The notes: generated from the sequence alone by a model not told the origin. A DNA stretch of 64,000 nucleotides from Pelagibacteraceae bacterium AG-390-A02 (GCA_003278165.1 QCGU01000003.1:1-64000), one strand, 5' to 3'; numbered from the stretch's first letter, positions 1-9,731 are shown. Numbers and translations: made by a program.

Positions 1-27
1 TATGAGAGATTTGCTTAACTTTTCATA

Positions 28-681
28 ATGAATGAAAAACAAAAAGCAAAAGTTATAATTAAAACTCTAAATAAAATTTATCCTAAAGCCCCTGTTCCTT
101 TAAAAAGTAAAAATACATTTACATTATTAATTTCTGTGCTGCTTTCTGCACAATGTACTGATGTAAATGTTAATAATGTAACTAAAGATATTTATCCAAA
201 ATACTTTAAACCTGAGCATTTTGTAAAATTAGGAAGAAAAAAAATTGAAAAATTGATAAAAAAAATCGGGATTTTTAGAGTTAAAGCCAAAAGCATTTAT
301 TTGATGTCAAAACAAGTGCTGGAAAAACATAAAGGCAAAGTGCCTAGAACTTTTGAAGAACTCGAAAAATTACCTGGTGTAGGCCATAAAACAGCAAGTG
401 TAGTAATGTCCCAAGGTTTTGGACACCCAGCTTTTGCAGTTGATACTCACATTCATAGGCTCGCACAACGGTGGGGTTTAACAAATGGGAAAAATGTAGT
501 TCAAACTGAAAAAGATTTGAAAAGAATTTTTCCTAAAAAAAAATGGTCCAAACTTCATCTACAAATAATATTTTATGGTAGAGAATATTGTAAAGCCAGG
601 GATTGTTATGGTTTAAGATGTGAAATATGTACTACTTGCTACCCAAATAGAAAAAAACCTGTTATTACCAAAAAAGCTTAA
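28..681 (+). CDS. nth: Endonuclease III
   Basis: HhH motif LPGVGHKTASVV, catalytic VDTHIHRLAQRWG, C-terminal 4Fe-4S cysteines CKARDCYGLRCEICTTC. Confidence 0.95.
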   Translation: MNEKQKAKVIIKTLNKIYPKAPVPLKSKNTFTLLISVLLSAQCTDVNVNNVTKDIYPKYFKPEHFVKLGRKKIEKLIKKIGIFRVKAKSIYLMSKQVLEKHKGKVPRTFEELEKLPGVGHKTASVVMSQGFGHPAFAVDTHIHRLAQRWGLTNGKNVVQTEKDLKRIFPKKKWSKLHLQIIFYGREYCKARDCYGLRCEICTTCYPNRKKPVITKKA

Positions 682-682
682 T

Positions 683-1612
683 ATGAAAATTTTAGGAATA
701 GGTAATGCAATTGTAGATGTTATTTGTAAAGTGGATGACAGTTTCATTGAGCAAAATAATCTTACAAAAAGTACGATGAAATTATTCTTTGATGAAAATG
801 AATTCAAAAGTTTATTAAAAAATCTTAAAATAGAAAAAACAGTATCTGGAGGATCGGTTGCAAACTCAATAGTTGGTATATCTCAACTTGGCGATAAAGT
901 TGGTTTTATAGGTAAAATTTCCGATGATCAGTTTGGTAGTAATTATGAGGCAGGGTTAAAAAAAGAAAAAGTTGAGTTTTTTTATTCAAAAAAAAAAGAG
1001 GAGTTGCCAACTGGAACGTGTCTAATATTAGTAACACCTGATTCTGAAAGAACAATGTGTACTTTTTTAGGTACAGCAGGAAAAATAAATGAAAATGATG
1101 TTAGTTCAGAAGCTATTAAAAAAAGCGAAATAATATTTTTAGAAGGTTATTTATGGGATGAAGGGGATCCAAAAAAAGCATTTGATAAAGCTATAAATAA
1201 CGCAAACAAGGTTGCAATGTCACTCTCTGACTTGTTTTGTGTGGATAGACACAAACCTCATTTTTTAAACTTAGTTAAAAACAAACTAGATATAACTTTT
1301 GCTAACGAACAGGAAATTACGTCATTAATTGACGCAAATAATTTTAATGAAGTTGTAAATTTTTCAAAACAACTAAATAAATTAATCATTATAACCAGGG
1401 GTGAAAAAGGTGCAGTTGCAATTAATGGTAATGCAGTTGTTGAAAGTGGTATTCAAAAAAATCTAAACATAGTTGATCTTACAGGTGCAGGTGATCTCTT
1501 TGCTGCTGGATTTTTACATGGGTACATAAATAAACTGTCTACAAAAGATTGCCTTGAAAAAGGTACTGAAATGTCATCAAAAGTAATACAACAAATTGGA
1601 GCAAGGCTTTAG
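683..1612 (+). CDS. PfkB-family carbohydrate/adenosine kinase
   Basis: MKILGIGNAIVDV start; GGSVANS and DLTGAGDLFAAGFLHG PfkB motifs; the listed ORF start at 620 lies inside nth, so the ATG at 683 is preferred. Confidence 0.9.
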   Translation: MKILGIGNAIVDVICKVDDSFIEQNNLTKSTMKLFFDENEFKSLLKNLKIEKTVSGGSVANSIVGISQLGDKVGFIGKISDDQFGSNYEAGLKKEKVEFFYSKKKEELPTGTCLILVTPDSERTMCTFLGTAGKINENDVSSEAIKKSEIIFLEGYLWDEGDPKKAFDKAINNANKVAMSLSDLFCVDRHKPHFLNLVKNKLDITFANEQEITSLIDANNFNEVVNFSKQLNKLIIITRGEKGAVAINGNAVVESGIQKNLNIVDLTGAGDLFAAGFLHGYINKLSTKDCLEKGTEMSSKVIQQIGARL

Positions 1613-1614
1613 GT

Positions 1615-1734
1615 TTAAATTTTCTTTCTTTTAAAACTACCCTTACCTTTTTTAGGTTTGATTGTTTTTGGTTTATACTTTTTAGAAAATAAGTTTTTAG
1701 CAATAGGGTTTTTCTTAATTAATTTGATAACCAT
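1615..1734 (-). CDS. ArfA-like alternative ribosome-rescue factor (39 aa, not in ORF track)
   Basis: Hand translation MVIKLIKKNPIAKNLFSKKYKPKTIKPKKGKGSFKRKKI*; KKGKGS(F/Y)xRK signature resembles ArfA; start overlaps the 3' end of the upstream minus-strand gene. Confidence 0.65.
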   Translation of the reverse strand: MVIKLIKKNPIAKNLFSKKYKPKTIKPKKGKGSFKRKKI

Positions 1735-2296
1735 TTTTTTTACTGATTATAAATTCATTATCCTTAAAAGTATTTAAAATTTTTTTTCTTAAACGATATA
1801 TATGAGTCTCAACAGTGTGGGTTTCTATGTCAGTTTGATAACTCCATACTTTTTCTTGTAACTCATCGATGCTAACTGGTTTATTTGATTTAGACAAAAA
1901 TATAATTGTATTAATTTCTTTTTCAGTTAATTTGAGCTTGATGTTTTTTGCTGATATTTCTCTTGAATTTAAATCTATAATATAATTATTTACTTTGACT
2001 TCTGATTGACTGTTGAATTGTACTTTTAAAAATTCAATATTTATTTTTTCTTTAAATTTAGAAATGTTGACAGGTATATCATTTAAAACAAATTGATGGC
2101 TAATACCTGAATATTCTCTATCTGTTATAATCAAATAATTATTAAGATCTTTAATTGTATCGTTTAAAATATTTTCATTATCTACAAATAAAATTTTAAA
2201 ATTTAAATCTAACTCTATTTCTTTAAGGATATGATATAGTTGCGAAAATTTATATATTATTAAATTCTGAGCTTGCACAATTATAGAATATGACAA
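1715..2296 (-). CDS. Winged-helix (OmpR-type C-terminal) transcriptional regulator with degenerate N-terminal receiver-like region
   Basis: LTEKEINTIIFLSKSNKPVSIDELQEKVW...VETHIYRLRKKI...IISKKNGYQI is typical Trans_reg_C; start codon is TTG in the track. Confidence 0.75.
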   Translation of the reverse strand: MSYSIIVQAQNLIIYKFSQLYHILKEIELDLNFKILFVDNENILNDTIKDLNNYLIITDREYSGISHQFVLNDIPVNISKFKEKINIEFLKVQFNSQSEVKVNNYIIDLNSREISAKNIKLKLTEKEINTIIFLSKSNKPVSIDELQEKVWSYQTDIETHTVETHIYRLRKKILNTFKDNEFIISKKNGYQIN

Positions 2297-2784
2297 TTTT
2301 ACTGAAAAATAAACATACTCTTCAAATAGATGAATTTATGTTTAAGTGTTGTTTAGGAAAAAAAGGAACAACAAAGAATAAAAAAGAGGGAGATAAAAAG
2401 ACTCCAATAGGTACCTTTAAAATTGAAAATCTTTATTTTAGGAAGGATAGATTAAAAAAACCATTAACTTCATTAAGATGTATTGAAATAAAAAAAAATA
2501 TGGGTTGGTGTGATGATATTCATTTTCCTAAAAAATATAACAAGCTTATCAAAATTGAGAAAAAAGTTGGTCATGAAAAATTACTAAGAAAAGATCATAA
2601 ATATGATTTTCTAATACCAATTAAATATAATTTTGAAAAACCTATTACTGGTCTAGGAAGTTGCATTTTTATTCACTTAACTAAAGATTACAAGCCTACA
2701 GATGGATGTGTTGCTATAAATAAAAAGGATTTTCTAATCCTACTTAAATTAATTAAAAAAAATTCTAAAATTAAAATTTTTTAA
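2290..2784 (+). CDS. L,D-transpeptidase (YkuD-like) family protein
   Basis: GSCIFIHLTKDYKPTDGCVAINKKD matches the HX(n)[S/T]xGC YkuD active-site pattern. Confidence 0.8.
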   Translation: MTILLKNKHTLQIDEFMFKCCLGKKGTTKNKKEGDKKTPIGTFKIENLYFRKDRLKKPLTSLRCIEIKKNMGWCDDIHFPKKYNKLIKIEKKVGHEKLLRKDHKYDFLIPIKYNFEKPITGLGSCIFIHLTKDYKPTDGCVAINKKDFLILLKLIKKNSKIKIF

Positions 2785-3440
2785 TTTCTGTGACCAAAAA
2801 TACTAGATCCAATTCTAACATAGGTAGCGAAATGCTTAACAGCATTGAGATAATCTGAGGACATGCCCATACTTAACTCTTCAAAACCAAAGGATTTATT
2901 AAGTCTGTTCATCTCTTCAAAATAATTATTAGGATCAACATTTGCTGGAGGAATACACATTAAGCCAATTAAATCTAATCCAATTTCTTTACAATAAGTA
3001 ACTAGCTGGCTTACCTCGGTTTTATTAATGCCTGATTTCTGATTTTCATCGCCTATGTTTATCTGTAAAAAAACTTTAATTTTTTTATTTATTTTATTTT
3101 GTTCATCAGAAATTTTTTTTGCAAGTTTTGCACTATCAACGGAATGAATGTAATCAAATATTTTAACAGCATATTTTACTTTGTTTGTCTGTAATTTACC
3201 AATCATGTGCAACTTAATTTGTAAATTATTTTTTTTAATATCTGTCCATTTTTCAATTGCTTCCTGAACTTTATTTTCTCCAAAATCGATATGTCCATAT
3301 TCTATAAGTGGTAAAATTTTATCAATTCTAAAAGTTTTAGATACTGCTATAATTTTGGACTTGCTATTAATATTTAATTTATTGAGATGAACTTTAATAT
3401 TATTATCAATTTCTAATAAATTTTTTACAGTATTATGCAT
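2781..3440 (-). CDS. YggS/PLPBP-family pyridoxal-phosphate homeostasis protein
   Basis: IIAVSKTF, DFGENKVQEA, LHMIGKLQTNK, LSMGMSSDYLNAV motifs. Confidence 0.92.
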   Translation of the reverse strand: MHNTVKNLLEIDNNIKVHLNKLNINSKSKIIAVSKTFRIDKILPLIEYGHIDFGENKVQEAIEKWTDIKKNNLQIKLHMIGKLQTNKVKYAVKIFDYIHSVDSAKLAKKISDEQNKINKKIKVFLQINIGDENQKSGINKTEVSQLVTYCKEIGLDLIGLMCIPPANVDPNNYFEEMNRLNKSFGFEELSMGMSSDYLNAVKHFATYVRIGSSIFGHRN

Positions 3441-3959
3441 AAAGATATTAAATATTACTTCATAAATAAATTTGAAACAAACAATATTGATAAATTAGAT
3501 AATCAAACAACTATTATTTATAGAAATTATTCCTCAGAAACAGTAAATGAAAAACTTATTTTAAAAATTAAAAACTATTGCAAAAAAAAAGGAATAAAGT
3601 TTTACTTATCTAATAATATTAGAATTGCAATAAAACTTAATTTAGATGGAGCATATATTCCATCTTTTAATAAAAACACAAAACATCTAGCTTATTCTTT
3701 TAAAACAAATTTTGAAATTGTGGGATCAGCTCATAATCTTGGAGAAATTAGAACTAAAGAGGCACAAAAAGTTGGTAAAATTTTTCTATCCTCTTTATTT
3801 AAAAAAAATAAAAATTATTTAGGGATAAATAAATTTAAACTACTTTCACAGCTCACACGAAAAGAAGTTGTTGTTTTGGGTGGTATTTCAAAAAAAAACT
3901 TAAAAAAACTTAAAATTTTGAAACAGACTAAATTTGCTGGAATATCTTATTTTGAGTAA
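3435..3959 (+). CDS. Divergent thiamine-phosphate synthase (ThiE/TenI)-like protein
   Basis: TIM-barrel-like LDGAYIPS..., EIVGSAHNLGE, VVVLGGISKKN pattern; short and divergent. Confidence 0.6.
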   Translation: MHKDIKYYFINKFETNNIDKLDNQTTIIYRNYSSETVNEKLILKIKNYCKKKGIKFYLSNNIRIAIKLNLDGAYIPSFNKNTKHLAYSFKTNFEIVGSAHNLGEIRTKEAQKVGKIFLSSLFKKNKNYLGINKFKLLSQLTRKEVVVLGGISKKNLKKLKILKQTKFAGISYFE

Positions 3960-3992
3960 AAAAAAGGCCCCTAAAAAGGGGCCCTTTTTATA
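3957..3992. terminator. Bidirectional intrinsic terminator between convergent genes
   Basis: aaaaaGGCCCCTaaaaAGGGGCCcttttta: GC stem with A-tract and T-tract on opposite sides. Confidence 0.85.
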
Positions 3993-4011
3993 ATTATTTA
4001 TCTAGACTAAA

Positions 4012-4938
4012 TTAGAATGCAAATGATGCACTTAATTTCCATCTGTCTTTTTCTGATGTAGCGCTGTTTCCAATACCTTCACCTTCATATTGTGCTGCAC
4101 CTAATGTCATACCACCAGTTGTGTAAGAGATATTAAATCCTCTCATCTCTTCATCAACTGAACTTCCTGCAGTATCAAAAGTTTCAACACCGTAACCGAT
4201 AGAAATATCATCAGATACTGTATAAGCAACATTGTAAGATGTTACTTCTCTGTCTGATGCACCAGTTTTGTCAGCTTCTGTTTTTGAAGCACCTAATGTG
4301 AAAGAACCTACAGCATATGATGCTTTCATAGTTGTAGAAGTTACTTCAGATCCTGGAGCTCCAGAGTCACCTTGACCATAGTTCAAAGTTAAGCCTTCAA
4401 CACCTGTGTAAGCTAAAGCAAACGCAGTGTGTGAGTCTTGTGAAGCTCTTCCTGGTGAGTAAGATGCTGTAATTGCAACACCATCAACCATTGCAGGCAA
4501 TGTGTAGAACATGCTGTTGTCTCCAGACTGAGCAGCAGTTATACCAGTAATACCTGAACCGTTGTTCCATAAATCACCAGCTGCAGTAGTATCTATAGCA
4601 CCTTGAGCTGAAGATCCACCGTGACCAGCGAATACTAAAGTTCCAAGTCCATCAGAACTTAAAGTCATTGAATGACTGTCAAACGGACCAGTTCCAGTTC
4701 CAGTATCAACACCTGAATCTAATTCAAATGATAAAGACACATTGATACCATTATCTAGTTCTCCACCACCAGATAAGATAACACTGTTACCCATTGTCCA
4801 TGATTTACCAGTCTGAGTCCCTGAATCATTTTTCAACGCCATACTAGCTGTACCACTTGCTGACATTGCACCAGCATGTGCAGAAGTAACTACAAGCGAT
4901 CCCGCTAATGCAGTTAAACCTATTTTTTTAATGTTCAT
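4012..4938 (-). CDS. Outer-membrane porin
   Basis: Signal peptide MNIKKIGLTALAGSLVVTSAHA; beta-rich repeats; C-terminal ...WKLSASFAF ending in Phe; strong SD (AAAGGAGTAATTAATATG). Confidence 0.85.
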   Translation of the reverse strand: MNIKKIGLTALAGSLVVTSAHAGAMSASGTASMALKNDSGTQTGKSWTMGNSVILSGGGELDNGINVSLSFELDSGVDTGTGTGPFDSHSMTLSSDGLGTLVFAGHGGSSAQGAIDTTAAGDLWNNGSGITGITAAQSGDNSMFYTLPAMVDGVAITASYSPGRASQDSHTAFALAYTGVEGLTLNYGQGDSGAPGSEVTSTTMKASYAVGSFTLGASKTEADKTGASDREVTSYNVAYTVSDDISIGYGVETFDTAGSSVDEEMRGFNISYTTGGMTLGAAQYEGEGIGNSATSEKDRWKLSASFAF

Positions 4939-5048
4939 ATTAATTACTCCTTTTATTAGTTTTTATTATTAATAATAAACGTCGTATATTTATCACTGTG
5001 GGCCATATTTTTATGAAAAAACCTCTAAATCTTTATAAAAATTGAATT

Positions 5049-5068
5049 ATGTTGCATTTTTGCAACAT
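5049..5068. promoter_or_regulatory. Candidate operator: perfect 8-bp inverted repeat ATGTTGCA-TTTT-TGCAACAT
   Basis: Located in the divergent porin/DUF3576 intergenic region. Confidence 0.4.
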
Positions 5069-5129
5069 TCTATCCTATTTTCTTAATATTTAAGCAAAAT
5101 TAACTTTATAATGTATAAGAAACAGAAAA

Positions 5130-5693
5130 ATGATAACAAAAATTTTTTCTCACAACTCATTAAAAAAACTCCTTTTTTTTACTTTAATTCCATTACTTTT
5201 ATATTCTTGTAACGGAAAAATTCCAGGTGCAGACGCAAGAAAATTCCCTGCAAATCCCGAAGAAAGAGTGAAAAAAAATATAGAGGAAGGTCGAGGATTT
5301 ACACTAAATAACGACTTGTTCGAAAGTGGAAAAGGTGGGGTTTTTGAGTTTGCAAGTGCAAATGAGCTTTGGAGAGCTTCATTGGATGTAATAGATTTCA
5401 TGCCTTTATCTTCTGTAAATTATAGTGGCGGCGTCATTATAACAGATTGGTACTCATCTAATCAAAATTCAAATGAAAGTATAAAGATATCTATTAGATT
5501 TCTCACAAACGAAATTAGATCAGATGCTTTAAAAATAAAAGTTTTTAACAGAAATTGTGAAGCGAATTTTATGAATTGTAAAATCTCAGAAAATAATGGT
5601 GCACTTACATCAGAGTTAAAGAAAGAAATTCTAGCAAAAGCTTCCCTTTACAAAGAGGAAGATAAAAATAAAAAAAAAAATAAAAAGAAATAA
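5130..5693 (+). CDS. DUF3576-like lipoprotein
   Basis: Lipobox LLLYSC; ANELWRASLDVIDFMPLSSVNYSGGVIITDWYS motif; Lys-rich C-terminus. Confidence 0.75.
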   Translation: MITKIFSHNSLKKLLFFTLIPLLLYSCNGKIPGADARKFPANPEERVKKNIEEGRGFTLNNDLFESGKGGVFEFASANELWRASLDVIDFMPLSSVNYSGGVIITDWYSSNQNSNESIKISIRFLTNEIRSDALKIKVFNRNCEANFMNCKISENNGALTSELKKEILAKASLYKEEDKNKKKNKKK

Positions 5694-5732
5694 TCTATTT
5701 TAGTTGGTAAAAACCCTGCTTAAGAAAAATTT

Positions 5733-8276
5733 ATGGAACGTTACAATTTTAAAATAATAGAAGAAAAGTGGCAAAATTATTGGGACAAAGAAAAAAGTTT
5801 CAAAGTAAAAACAGATAAGAATAAAAAAAAGTTCTATTGTCTTGAAATGTTTCCTTACCCATCTGGAAAAATTCACATGGGCCATGTTAGAAATTACACT
5901 ATCGGAGATGTTCTTGCACGATATAAATCTTTGCAAGGTTATAATGTTTTACATCCTATGGGATGGGACTCTTTTGGAATGCCAGCAGAAAATGCAGCAA
6001 GACAAAATAATTTAAATCCTAAAGATTGGACTGAAAAAAATATTTTAACAATGAAGTCTCAGCTTAAAAAATTAGGACTTTCTATTGATTGGGATAGAGA
6101 AATTTCAACTTGTTCTCCAGAATATTATAAACACCAACAAGAATTTTTTTTAGAACTTTATGATAAAGGACTTGTTTATCGAAAAGAAAACTATGTCAAT
6201 TGGGATCCAGTTGATCAAACAGTTTTAGCGAATGAACAAGTAATAGATGGTAAAGGTTGGAGATCTGGAGCAACAGTTGAAAGGAGAAAGTTAAATCAAT
6301 GGTTTTTTAATATTTCCAAATTTTCTAATGACTTACTCCAAGGATTAGATGAATTGCCTGATTGGCCTAAAAAAGTAAAAGTTATGCAGAAAAATTGGAT
6401 AGGTAAATCTTTTGGTTGCGAAATAAATTTTAAAATAGAGTCAGAAAAGAATATTAAAGAAATTAAATGTTATACTACTAGACCAGATACTTTATTTGGG
6501 ATGTCTTTTTTAGCATTATCTATAGATCATCCTATCGCAGAATTTTACTCATCAAATCCTGATTTCAAAAAATTTAGAGAAGAATGTTCTAAGACAGGTA
6601 CAACTGAAGAGTCTATTGCGGTAGCGGAAAAACTGGGTTTCAAGACTGATTTACTAGCGATAAACCCTTTAGATCCAAAAATTAAAGTACCAGTTTATTT
6701 TGCTAATTTTGTATTAATGGATTATGGATTGGGTGCAGTTTTTGGATGTCCTGCACATGATCAAAGAGATTTAGATTTTGCAAGGAAATATAATTTGCAA
6801 GTAACACCTGTTGTTAGGCCTAAAGATAAAGATAATATTATTATAAATGAAAAAGCTTTTATTGAGGAAGGAATACTTTTTAATTCAAAATTTTTAAACG
6901 ATTTAAAAGTACCAAATGAATCAATACCAAAAACTATTGATTATTTAGAAAAAAATAATTTAGGAAAAAAACAGATTAATTTTAGATTAAAAGATTGGGG
7001 AATTTCTAGACAAAGATATTGGGGGTGTCCAATACCAATTGCTTACGATGAAAAAAATAACCCTGTTAAGGTTCCAAAAGAATTGCTTCCTATAAAATTA
7101 CCAGAAATAAATAAATTTAATTCAACTGGAAATCCTCTAGATGAAATGAAAAATTGGAAAAAAATAATTATTAATGGAAAGGAACACACTAAAGAAACTG
7201 ACACCTTGGATACTTTTGTTGACTCCTCATGGTATTTTTTAAGATTTTGCTCAGCAGATAAATCAAGTTATGGTTATGATTATGAAGACATAAAATATTG
7301 GATGCCAGTAGATCAATACATAGGAGGTGTAGAGCACGCTATACTTCATTTGTTATACTCTAGATTTTTTATGCATGCCCTTTCATTAGATAATCAAAAA
7401 TTTGATATTAAAGAACCTTTTAAAGGATTGTTCACCCAGGGTATGGTTTGTCATGAAACATATAAAGACCAAAATAATAATTGGGTAAGCCCGGATGAAT
7501 TGATAACTATAGATGGAAAAAAATTTCTAGAAAAAGATTCAACACATCCAGTCAAAGTTGGTCCATCTGAATCAATGTCAAAATCAAAAAAGAACACAAT
7601 TGATCCAGAAAGAATAATTAAAGAATATGGTGCTGATGCTGTAAGAATTTTTATATTATCAGATAGTCCTCCAGAAAAAGACGTTCAATGGTCAGATGAA
7701 GGAATGAGTTCATCATTCAAATTTTTACAAAAATTATGGTACTTAAATTTAAAAATACTAAATGAAATTGAAAACAATCATAAAGGTAAATCTCAAAATG
7801 ATCTTGAGAGAATTACCACAGAATTTGTGAACTCTGTTCAAAATAATATTGAAAATTTTAGTTTTAATAAAATAATTGCAAATTTTCACGAGGTTTATTC
7901 ATCAATAAATAAAATAATTAATAGTCAAATTAACCGTGAGACATGGGTTGAAAATTATACTAAGATTTTAATAGCAATGAGTCCGGTTATTCCTCATTTT
8001 TCTTCTGAATGTTTAAAAAATTTAAACATCGCCAACCCAAAAAACACATTTTATTGGCCAAAAATAAATAAAAAAATATTAATTACTGATAAGATCAATT
8101 TTGTAATTCAAATTAACGGAAAAACAAGAGGGGTAATGGAAACCAAAGCTGATCTTAAGGAAAAGGATATACTAGAAAACATTAAAAATAATCAAAAGAT
8201 TAATAATTATATTAAAGATAAATCAATAAAAAATATAATTTTTATTCCTAATAAACTTATGAATATAATAATCTAA
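5733..8276 (+). CDS. leuS: Leucyl-tRNA synthetase
   Basis: [19 protein letters not shown] and [11 protein letters not shown] motifs; full length 847 aa. Confidence 0.97.
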   Translation: MERYNFKIIEEKWQNYWDKEKSFKVKTDKNKKKFYCLEMFPYPSGKIHMGHVRNYTIGDVLARYKSLQGYNVLHPMGWDSFGMPAENAARQNNLNPKDWTEKNILTMKSQLKKLGLSIDWDREISTCSPEYYKHQQEFFLELYDKGLVYRKENYVNWDPVDQTVLANEQVIDGKGWRSGATVERRKLNQWFFNISKFSNDLLQGLDELPDWPKKVKVMQKNWIGKSFGCEINFKIESEKNIKEIKCYTTRPDTLFGMSFLALSIDHPIAEFYSSNPDFKKFREECSKTGTTEESIAVAEKLGFKTDLLAINPLDPKIKVPVYFANFVLMDYGLGAVFGCPAHDQRDLDFARKYNLQVTPVVRPKDKDNIIINEKAFIEEGILFNSKFLNDLKVPNESIPKTIDYLEKNNLGKKQINFRLKDWGISRQRYWGCPIPIAYDEKNNPVKVPKELLPIKLPEINKFNSTGNPLDEMKNWKKIIINGKEHTKETDTLDTFVDSSWYFLRFCSADKSSYGYDYEDIKYWMPVDQYIGGVEHAILHLLYSRFFMHALSLDNQKFDIKEPFKGLFTQGMVCHETYKDQNNNWVSPDELITIDGKKFLEKDSTHPVKVGPSESMSKSKKNTIDPERIIKEYGADAVRIFILSDSPPEKDVQWSDEGMSSSFKFLQKLWYLNLKILNEIENNHKGKSQNDLERITTEFVNSVQNNIENFSFNKIIANFHEVYSSINKIINSQINRETWVENYTKILIAMSPVIPHFSSECLKNLNIANPKNTFYWPKINKKILITDKINFVIQINGKTRGVMETKADLKEKDILENIKNNQKINNYIKDKSIKNIIFIPNKLMNIII

Positions 8277-8281
8277 ATCGG

Positions 8282-8749
8282 ATGTTTAAAAAAATAATAT
8301 CAATATTAATTATATTTAATTTAATATCTCATTGTGGATTCTCTCCAATACATTCAAATAATAAAAATGCTAATTTTTCAATTACATCAATAGAGTTAGA
8401 GGGTGAAAGAATTTTAAATAATTATTTGAAAACATATTTAGGCAAATTTCAAGATGACAAACATAATAAAAAATTCAAAATTAAAATAATTTCTAATTAT
8501 AAAAAATTAATTTATTCAAAAGATAAGGCAGCTAATACAAAAAACTTTGAACTATCTGCAGAAGCTAATATTACAATTATTACTAAAGAAAAAGTTTTAA
8601 AGGAAATTACAATAGTAGAGAAAAAAATTATAGATAAAAATGACGATAATTTTGAAGAACAAAAGGAAGAAAGAATTATAAAACAAAATTTTGCATCTTC
8701 AATTTCAAATAAAATTATTATGGAGCTTTCAATTTTGAATGATAATTAA
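8282..8749 (+). CDS. lptE: LPS-assembly lipoprotein LptE
   Basis: Lipoprotein signal ISHCGFSPIH; position between leuS and holA. Confidence 0.8.
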   Translation: MFKKIISILIIFNLISHCGFSPIHSNNKNANFSITSIELEGERILNNYLKTYLGKFQDDKHNKKFKIKIISNYKKLIYSKDKAANTKNFELSAEANITIITKEKVLKEITIVEKKIIDKNDDNFEEQKEERIIKQNFASSISNKIIMELSILNDN

Positions 8750-9731
8750 AAGTTTTGAAATAAAAAAAATAAATATAAAAAAAAATTCAATTATTCTTTT
8801 ATATGGAAAAAATGAAGGTTTAAAAAATCAAATAAAATCTTCTTTATTGGTAAACAAAGTAATTTCGTCAAATTACGAAGAGTCAGAAATATTAAGTAAA
8901 CCTAACGAATTCTTTGAAACTATAAGCTCTAAATCATTTTTTGAGGAGGAAAAAATCATTTTTATATCAAGAGTAACGGACAAAATATGTGAAATCATAT
9001 CAGAAATAGTAGAAAAAGAGTTTGAAGATCTAATGATTATTCTTGACTCAGATAGTTTAGAGAAAAAATCTAAAATAAGATCTTTATTCGAGAAATCTAA
9101 AAAACACTTTTGCATTCCATGCTATCCAGATACAGACGAAACTCTCACAAAGCTTGCATTTCAAATTCTTAAAAAAAATAATATCTCAATCTCATCATCA
9201 AATTTAAATCTTGTTGTAAACAGATGTAATGGAGATAGAAAATTATTATTTATGGAATTAGAAAAAATCACACATTTCGTTAAAAATGGAAAAAAAATCA
9301 ACTATGAAAATATATCAAAATTAACCAATTTGGTTGAAAACCATAGTTTTATAGAATTAATTGATAATTGTTTGGCAAAAAATAAAAACAAAACAGTTAA
9401 TATTTTAATTGAAAATAATTTTAGCAGTGAAGACAGTATAATAATAACAAGAATTTTTCTAAGTAAACTAAAAAAAATATTAAGTCTTTGTACAGAGTTT
9501 CAAAAAAATAAAAATTTGGATCTAACTATTTCAACTGCAAAACCGCCAATTTTTTGGAAAGAAAAAGAAATTACCAAAAAACAAATTATAAATTGGACGC
9601 CTCAAAAAATTAAAGAGGCACTTTATCAATTAAGTGATATTGAGTTATCTATAAAAAAAAATTACAATAATTCAATCAATCAGATAACAGATTTTTTATT
9701 AGATTTAGTATCTAAAAAAACTAATAATTAG
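8739..9731 (+). CDS. holA: DNA polymerase III subunit delta
   Basis: HolA-like architecture (LLYGKNEGL N-terminus, C-terminal helical region) and leuS-lptE-holA context. Confidence 0.85.
   Translation: MIIKSFEIKKINIKKNSIILLYGKNEGLKNQIKSSLLVNKVISSNYEESEILSKPNEFFETISSKSFFEEEKIIFISRVTDKICEIISEIVEKEFEDLMIILDSDSLEKKSKIRSLFEKSKKHFCIPCYPDTDETLTKLAFQILKKNNISISSSNLNLVVNRCNGDRKLLFMELEKITHFVKNGKKINYENISKLTNLVENHSFIELIDNCLAKNKNKTVNILIENNFSSEDSIIITRIFLSKLKKILSLCTEFQKNKNLDLTISTAKPPIFWKEKEITKKQIINWTPQKIKEALYQLSDIELSIKKNYNNSINQITDFLLDLVSKKTNN

Noticed and set aside
620-682. 63-nt upstream extension of the PfkB kinase ORF
   Set aside because: Lies within nth coding sequence; kinase homology starts at MKILGIGNAIVDV (683).
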